Of a DNA stretch of 10,817 nucleotides, positions 6,807-10,817 are shown in pieces (the stretch's first letter is position 1; each line of letters begins with the position of its first letter). Under the pieces are notes generated by a model. The model searched no databases and was not told where the DNA came from. It worked only from the letters and a program-made list of their open reading frames with translations. A program made the position numbers and the translations under genes. Where the stretch lies: contig CAZBGL010000325.1 in assembly GCA_964491375.1 (NCBI GenBank), positions 1 through 10,817 on the forward strand, given 5' to 3'. This stretch comes from CAZBGL01 sp964491375. Lineage in GTDB: Bacteria > Desulfobacterota > Deferrisomatia > Deferrisomatales > Deferrisomataceae.

Positions 6807-8315
6807 ATGGACATCCGCGAGGAACTGGACATCCTGATCCGGTCCCGCCAGCCGGTCATCTCGTTCGTGACCGGCGAGGAGGAGCGCGCGCGGGACATCC
6901 TGAAGACGGTCGCCGAGGGGCTGAACCGCCGGGACCTGATCTTCTGGAACACCGTTACGGGATTTCGGAAGGAAGGGGGGGGCGGGGGGAGCCTGGAGGA
7001 GGGCCGGATGGATCCCCTCACGGCCCTCCAGCGGATCGAGTCCTACCGGGGCGACGGCATCTTCGTGCTGGAGGACTTCCACCCGTACTTCGAGCAGCCG
7101 GTGATCGTCCGGATGCTGCGGAACCTCCTGTACAGTCTGAGGTCGAGTCGCAAGACGGTCGTTCTCCTCTCCCCGTTCTTCAAGCTCCCGCCGGAGATCC
7201 GGGACGACGTGCCCCAGGTGTTCCTGCCGCTGCCGGACTACGAGGCACTCCGGTCCATCCTCCACGAGATCTGCGAGTCCCGGGACGTGAAGGTGGACCT
7301 CACCAAGGAGGCGGAGGAAAAACTCGTGAAATCGGCCCTGGGGCTCACCGAGAACCAGGCCCGGGGGGTGTTCGTCAAGTCCATCCTGAAGCACCGCGTG
7401 CTGGACCAGTCCGCCATCCAGCTGGTGCTGAGCGAGAAGCAGAAGATCATCCGGAAGGAGGAGATCCTGGAGTTCTTCCCGGCCCGGGAAAAGATCTCGG
7501 ACATCGGGGGCCTCGACAACCTCAAGGACTGGCTCAAGAAACGGGACAAGGCCTTCAGCCAGCGGGCCAAGGAGTACGGGCTGCCCAACCCCAAGGGGAT
7601 CCTGATCATCGGGGTCCAGGGCACGGGCAAGAGCCTCACGGCCAAGGCCACCTCGGCCCTGTGGCGGCTGCCCCTCTTGCGGCTGGACATGGGCAAGGTG
7701 TTCGGCAGCCTCGTGGGGGAGTCCGAGGAGCGGATGCGCAAGGCGCTCCTTCTGGCCGAGACCATCAGCCCCTGCATCCTGTGGATCGACGAGATCGAAA
7801 AAGCGTTCGCCGCCACCATGTCGGCGGGCGATTCGGGCACGTCGGCGCGGGTGTTCGGCACGTTTCTGACCTGGATGCAGGAAAAGGAAAAGCCCGTGTT
7901 CGTGATCGCCACGGGCAACGACATCACCAACCTTCCGCCCGAGCTCATGCGCAAGGGCCGGTTCGACGAGATCTTCTTCGTGGACCTTCCCACGTACGAA
8001 GAGCGCATCGAGATCTTCCGGGTCCACCTGTCCAAGGTCCGGCCCGTGATCCGCCACTACGACATTCCGCTCCTGGCCCGCGAGACCGAGGGGTTCAGCG
8101 GGGCCGAGATCGAGCAGGCCATCATCAACGCCATGTACAACGCGTTCGACGACGGCGAGCGGGAGTTCACCACCGAGGACATCCTCCAGGGCATCCGGGA
8201 GGTGGTGCCCATTTCCAAGCTCATGAGCGAGCGCATCGAGCGCCTCAGGGAGTGGGCCGCGGACCGTACCCGCAGGGCCAACAAGGGCGCCGTGGTGGTG
8301 GAGGAAGCCGCGTGA
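6807..8315 (+). CDS. ycf46: Ycf46-family AAA+ ATPase
   Basis: A 502-residue two-lobed AAA+ protein. The C-terminal module begins FF..REKISDIGGLDNLKDWL (about 223-243), the Ycf46 hallmark. It has Walker A GVQGTGKS (269-276), Walker B ILWIDEIE (324-331), sensor 1 in IATGND (368-372), MRKGRFDEIFF with candidate arginine fingers R382/R385, and sensor-2 helix GFSGAEIEQAI (429-439). The N-terminal half is a degenerate AAA-like domain without a P-loop: VISFVTGEEERARD where Walker A would be, and GIFVLEDFHPYF (84-95) as a Walker-B-like strand. A linker of five glycines (57-61) is encoded by a G8-C-G6 tract. The ATG at 6807 has only a modest GGGCAGG ribosome binding site. Ycf46 proteins are known from cyanobacteria and some algal plastids; I recall a link to inorganic-carbon use in Synechocystis, but the molecular substrate is unknown. 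First gene of a five-gene operon, 10 nt before ycf35. Confidence 0.93.
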   Translation: MDIREELDILIRSRQPVISFVTGEEERARDILKTVAEGLNRRDLIFWNTVTGFRKEGGGGGSLEEGRMDPLTALQRIESYRGDGIFVLEDFHPYFEQPVIVRMLRNLLYSLRSSRKTVVLLSPFFKLPPEIRDDVPQVFLPLPDYEALRSILHEICESRDVKVDLTKEAEEKLVKSALGLTENQARGVFVKSILKHRVLDQSAIQLVLSEKQKIIRKEEILEFFPAREKISDIGGLDNLKDWLKKRDKAFSQRAKEYGLPNPKGILIIGVQGTGKSLTAKATSALWRLPLLRLDMGKVFGSLVGESEERMRKALLLAETISPCILWIDEIEKAFAATMSAGDSGTSARVFGTFLTWMQEKEKPVFVIATGNDITNLPPELMRKGRFDEIFFVDLPTYEERIEIFRVHLSKVRPVIRHYDIPLLARETEGFSGAEIEQAIINAMYNAFDDGEREFTTEDILQGIREVVPISKLMSERIERLREWAADRTRRANKGAVVVEEAA

Positions 8316-8325
8316 AGGAGGATCC

Positions 8326-8700
8326 ATGTCCCATTTCAGCCGAGTGCGCACCCGCATCGTGGACCTTCTGTACCTCAAGCGCGCCCTCTCGGACATGAAC
8401 CTGGAGTTCGAAGAGGGCCGGACCAAGATCCGGGGTTTCCTGGGCCGGAAGATGACCGTGGACCTCAAGGTGCGCACCCCCGAGGGATACGACATCGGGT
8501 TCGTGAAAACGGGCGACACCTACGAGGTGGTGGCCGACTGGGACATGGTGCGCACGTTCTCGCAGGAGGCGTTCGTCAACGAGGTCATGCGGCGATACGC
8601 CTACCACGTGGTCAGGGATCAACTCGAGGGCCAGGATTTCCGGATCGTCGAGGAGAGTCGTCAGGGCGAGGCGGTGAGCCTGACCCTGAGGAGGATGTGA
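8326..8700 (+). CDS. ycf35: Ycf35 / DUF1257 protein
   Basis: A 124-residue soluble protein. The opening MSHFSRVRTRIVDLLYLKRAL, and GYDIGFVKTGDTYEVVADWDM in the middle (about 55-75), are the conserved blocks of the Ycf35 family (DUF1257). The C-terminal RYAYHVVRDQLEGQDF and a final beta strand also fit. The family is found in cyanobacteria, red-lineage plastids and scattered bacteria; no biochemical function is established that I know of. The ATG at 8326 has AAGGAGG (8315-8321), a much stronger site than that of ycf46, which suggests higher translation. It lies between the Ycf46 ATPase and DUF2997 with 10-nt and 1-nt gaps, so the products probably work with the ATPase, perhaps as adaptor or substrate. 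Confidence 0.92.
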   Translation: MSHFSRVRTRIVDLLYLKRALSDMNLEFEEGRTKIRGFLGRKMTVDLKVRTPEGYDIGFVKTGDTYEVVADWDMVRTFSQEAFVNEVMRRYAYHVVRDQLEGQDFRIVEESRQGEAVSLTLRRM

Positions 8701-8701
8701 A

Positions 8702-8899
8702 GTGGAAGAAGTCAAGGTCACCATCGATGCCGAGGGGAACGTGAAGGTGACGGTGTTCGGGGCCAAGGGGCCGCGGTGTCTTGAGATCACCGAGAAACTC
8801 GAGGCCCTCCTCGGCGGACAGGTGGAACGCGAGTTCACCTCGGAGTACTACGAGGAGGTGTCCGAGGAGCAACGGACCACGGTGCAGGAGAAGGCGTGA
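8702..8899 (+). CDS. DUF2997 small protein
   Basis: A 65-residue protein with two opening beta strands (VKVTIDAEGNVKVTVFG), then KGPRCLEITEKLEALLGG and an acidic tail with SEYYEE. The layout of a G-x-C-x-x-x-T helix start followed by leucine, glycine and then tyrosines matches DUF2997, a family of unknown function that often accompanies DUF1257. The single cysteine (C26) is the only obvious chemically reactive conserved site. The GTG start at 8702 is one base after the ycf35 stop and has GAGGAGG at 8688-8694. It is tightly coupled with ycf35, pointing to a shared complex. Confidence 0.85.
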   Translation: MEEVKVTIDAEGNVKVTVFGAKGPRCLEITEKLEALLGGQVEREFTSEYYEEVSEEQRTTVQEKA

Positions 8900-8905
8900 C
8901 CCCGC

Positions 8906-10660
8906 ATGGAGGCCGAACTCCACCGGCCCCTCGGCGACCTGCTGGAGGAGATCCTGGACCGGGGCCCGGAGGCCTATGCCCGGTACCTGCGCGGATTCCC
9001 CCAGGCACCCCGTGCCTACCGCCTTGCGGTGCTGCTGGGGGGACTGTGCTTGGGACCCGATGTCGTGGAGGTTCTCCACGAGTGGGTGGCCCGGCCGGAT
9101 TCCCCGTCCAAGCAGGGGGTCCTGCTGGGACTGGGCGTGATCGGCCATCCGCTGGCCGAGGGGTACCTGGTACGGGTGTGCCGGGAACGCCCCTCGCTGG
9201 ACACCGCCATCACGGCACTCCAGGGACTGGCCCGGATCCAGGGGGGCAAGAGCCTTCCCGTGGTGGTGCGATGCCTGGAGCATCCGTTCCTGAAGGCCCA
9301 AGCGTGCCAGACCCTTGCCGCATACGGCGGGCCCGAGGCGGAACAGGCCCTCCTCGCCCTGGGCGAAGACGACCCGGACGCCACGCGGGCGCTGGCGCGC
9401 ATGGGGACGCCGGTCGGACGCGAGCGGTTCCTCGCGGCGCTGGAGCGGGAGCCTCCCTGGCCGGCCTGGGGCGCCGAGGGGATCGGCCGGCTGGGGGATC
9501 CCGAGCTGGGGGGACGCCTTCTGGCGTTCCTTGGCGCCGAGGACGAGGAGGTTCGCCGGGCGGCGTGGGAGGCGTACGCGCGACTCGGGGCCCCTGGGGG
9601 GCTGGAACCCCTGCTGGAGGCGGTGGGTGAGGCCCCCGAGGGATGGATGCTGGAGGTGCTGGGGCGGATCCCGGACCCCAGGGCCCACGAGTACGTGGCC
9701 GGTTTCCTGAGCCGCCCGGAGCGCGGCGGGTGGCTCAGGAGGCTGTTCCGGAGGGGGCGTGCCAGGATCGACCCGCTCCAGGTAGTTCGGGCCCTGCGCC
9801 CGGCCCGCCATCCCGGGGCCATGGAGCACCTGGTCCGGCGCCTGGAGGAAGCGGAGGGCCCGGAGTTGCGGGAGCTGCTCCTCGTCCGGGGGTTCCGGGA
9901 GGATCCACGGTACGTGCCCGAGTTGGAAGGGGTCTGGCGGCGGGGGGGACTGCTCCCCGCCTATCTGGCGGCCCGGTGCCTGACCCAGGTGCCCTCCACC
10001 CGGTTCCTGCGCGAGGCGTTGGAGACGCTGGGACGGCACGGGCTGGTCCGGCAAGACGATCTGCCCGCGGGCGGGGATCCGGAGCGCCTGCTCCAGGCGC
10101 TGGCGGCCGACACGAACCCGGTGGTGGACCTGGCCTCGTTCCTGGACTCGGGCCTGGTGGACCTGGAGGCGCTGGAGGAGAACCTGAGGCGGCGGCTGGC
10201 CTCGGGCGCCTTCCCTCAGGGGGGTCCCGCAGGTGGGCGCTTCACCGGTCCCGAGGAGAGAGGTCTGGCCGCGTTCCTCGATGCCCTGGCCGCCGCCCAT
10301 CCCTCGAGGCGCCATGCCCTGAACCGGATGTGGGCCCTGCTCTCCCAAGTGGACGACCGGGGGGACCCGGTGCTGGAACTGTTCCTGTGCTGGGGCGGCG
10401 AGCACCGGGGCGGCCTCCAGAGGGCGTTGTACCAGGCCCTTCCGTCGTCCCTGGGGGCCTGGATCCAGGGGCGAAGCGACCGGGACCTGCCGGAACTGGA
10501 GGCGCTGGCCGCGGCGGTTCCGGACGAGGGGCCGTTGGCCGGGTCCCTGCGGGAACTGCTGGAGCGGACCCGCCGCGCGCTCCAGGCGGAGTGCCGGGAC
10601 ATGGTGCTCATGCTCGAGGGGGCGGTACGGGGGGACATGGTGCTGATCGAAGCGCTGTAG
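8906..10660 (+). CDS. Large HEAT-like alpha-helical repeat protein
   Basis: A 584-residue, leucine/alanine-rich helical protein without signal peptide or membrane segment. HEAT-like helix pairs are visible at about 98-140 (KSLPVVVRCLEHPFLKAQAC), 144-180, 190-228 (AEGIGRLGDPE, EDEEVRRAAWEAYARLGA), 230-268 and 290-330. The C-terminal third (about 385-584) is helical but not clearly repetitive. Such proteins are usually binding scaffolds. The ATG at 8906 is 6 nt after the DUF2997 stop, with GGAGAAGG at 8888-8894. It ends with TAG, the only TAG stop in the window; the next gene follows in the same frame 12 nt later. The family is not recognised beyond the repeat fold. In this operon it most likely bridges the AAA+ ATPase, the two small proteins and the Hsp70-like protein. 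Confidence 0.85.
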   Translation: MEAELHRPLGDLLEEILDRGPEAYARYLRGFPQAPRAYRLAVLLGGLCLGPDVVEVLHEWVARPDSPSKQGVLLGLGVIGHPLAEGYLVRVCRERPSLDTAITALQGLARIQGGKSLPVVVRCLEHPFLKAQACQTLAAYGGPEAEQALLALGEDDPDATRALARMGTPVGRERFLAALEREPPWPAWGAEGIGRLGDPELGGRLLAFLGAEDEEVRRAAWEAYARLGAPGGLEPLLEAVGEAPEGWMLEVLGRIPDPRAHEYVAGFLSRPERGGWLRRLFRRGRARIDPLQVVRALRPARHPGAMEHLVRRLEEAEGPELRELLLVRGFREDPRYVPELEGVWRRGGLLPAYLAARCLTQVPSTRFLREALETLGRHGLVRQDDLPAGGDPERLLQALAADTNPVVDLASFLDSGLVDLEALEENLRRRLASGAFPQGGPAGGRFTGPEERGLAAFLDALAAAHPSRRHALNRMWALLSQVDDRGDPVLELFLCWGGEHRGGLQRALYQALPSSLGAWIQGRSDRDLPELEALAAAVPDEGPLAGSLRELLERTRRALQAECRDMVLMLEGAVRGDMVLIEAL

Positions 10661-10672
10661 GAACGGGATCCC

Positions 10673-10817
10673 GTGGCAGAGCTCACCGTCGACCTCGGCA
10701 ACTACAACACCATCGTGACCTTCCGGGAGGGCGGGGAGCGCGTTCGGGGACTCCTCCGGGGGGTGGCCCGCGAAGTGGGGCAGTTCCCGGGCGCGCTGTT
10801 CGTGCCCTCTCTCGTCC
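10673..10817 (+). CDS. Hsp70/actin-fold ATPase-like protein, N-terminus only (3' end outside window)
   Basis: The GTG at 10673 opens a frame that stays open to the window end (48 full codons). The product begins MAELTVDLGNYNTIVTFREG, where D7-L-G-N-Y-N-T13 has the form of the phosphate-1 loop (DxGxxxT/S) that starts Hsp70, MreB/ParM and other actin-fold ATPases. The following FVPSLV is where Hsp70 proteins carry their P-S-V strand. The ribosome binding site is weak (GGAACGGGA), and the gene lies 12 nt after the HEAT protein's stop in the same frame. The fold assignment rests on one motif and spacing, so it is tentative. If right, the operon encodes two different nucleotide-hydrolysing machines. 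Confidence 0.65.
   Translation, partial: MAELTVDLGNYNTIVTFREGGERVRGLLRGVAREVGQFPGALFVPSLV

Noticed and set aside
6714..8519. 601-residue open frame on the - strand opposite ycf46 and ycf35
   Set aside because: It is a shadow of strongly supported + strand genes in GC-rich DNA. Its product is low-complexity and histidine/leucine/proline-rich with no domain.
8612..10405. 597-residue open frame on the - strand opposite the HEAT gene
   Set aside because: Antisense shadow; glutamine/proline/arginine-rich, crosses three real genes, no plausible ribosome binding site or domain.

Overview
The window is about 10.8 kb of very GC-rich bacterial chromosome. Codons mostly end in G or C, and GTG is used as a start at several genes. 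The housekeeping genes and the Ycf46/Ycf35 module would fit a high-GC deltaproteobacterium (Desulfobacterota) or a relative, but this is a guess from gene content. No rRNA, tRNA, CRISPR array, transposase or phage gene was seen.

Layout. (1) Positions 1-3242, + strand: the 3' end of metK (SAM synthetase), then ahcY (S-adenosylhomocysteine hydrolase), which together make and recycle the methyl donor. A spacer follows with a REP-like palindrome and a convincing intrinsic terminator, then icd, an E. coli-type NADP-dependent isocitrate dehydrogenase. (2) Positions 3310-5396, - strand: a two-gene unit, a multi-pass membrane protein with C-terminal HEAT-like repeats and a CPBP-family (Abi/Rce1-like) membrane protease, joined by a 4-nt GTGA overlap. 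It converges on icd. (3) Positions 5397-6319: about 0.9 kb with no supportable gene but several inverted repeats, including a second, incomplete copy of the REP-like element. (4) Positions 6320-6733, + strand: a small PilZ-domain protein, a candidate c-di-GMP receptor. (5) From 6807 to the window end, + strand: a compact operon behind a good sigma-70-like promoter. It encodes a Ycf46-type AAA+ ATPase, a Ycf35/DUF1257 protein, a DUF2997 protein, a 584-residue HEAT-like repeat protein and the start of an Hsp70/actin-fold ATPase-like protein, which runs off the end. Gaps between these genes are 1-12 nt.

The last operon is the most interesting part. Ycf46 and Ycf35 are names from algal plastid and cyanobacterial genomes, and Ycf35 and DUF2997 have no established biochemical role that I know of. 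Here they sit with a repeat scaffold and a possible second nucleotide-driven machine. The arrangement suggests a multi-protein remodelling or chaperone-like complex: an AAA+ motor, two small adaptors, a HEAT scaffold and an Hsp70-fold switch. That function is inference; the domains and the operon structure are visible in the sequence.
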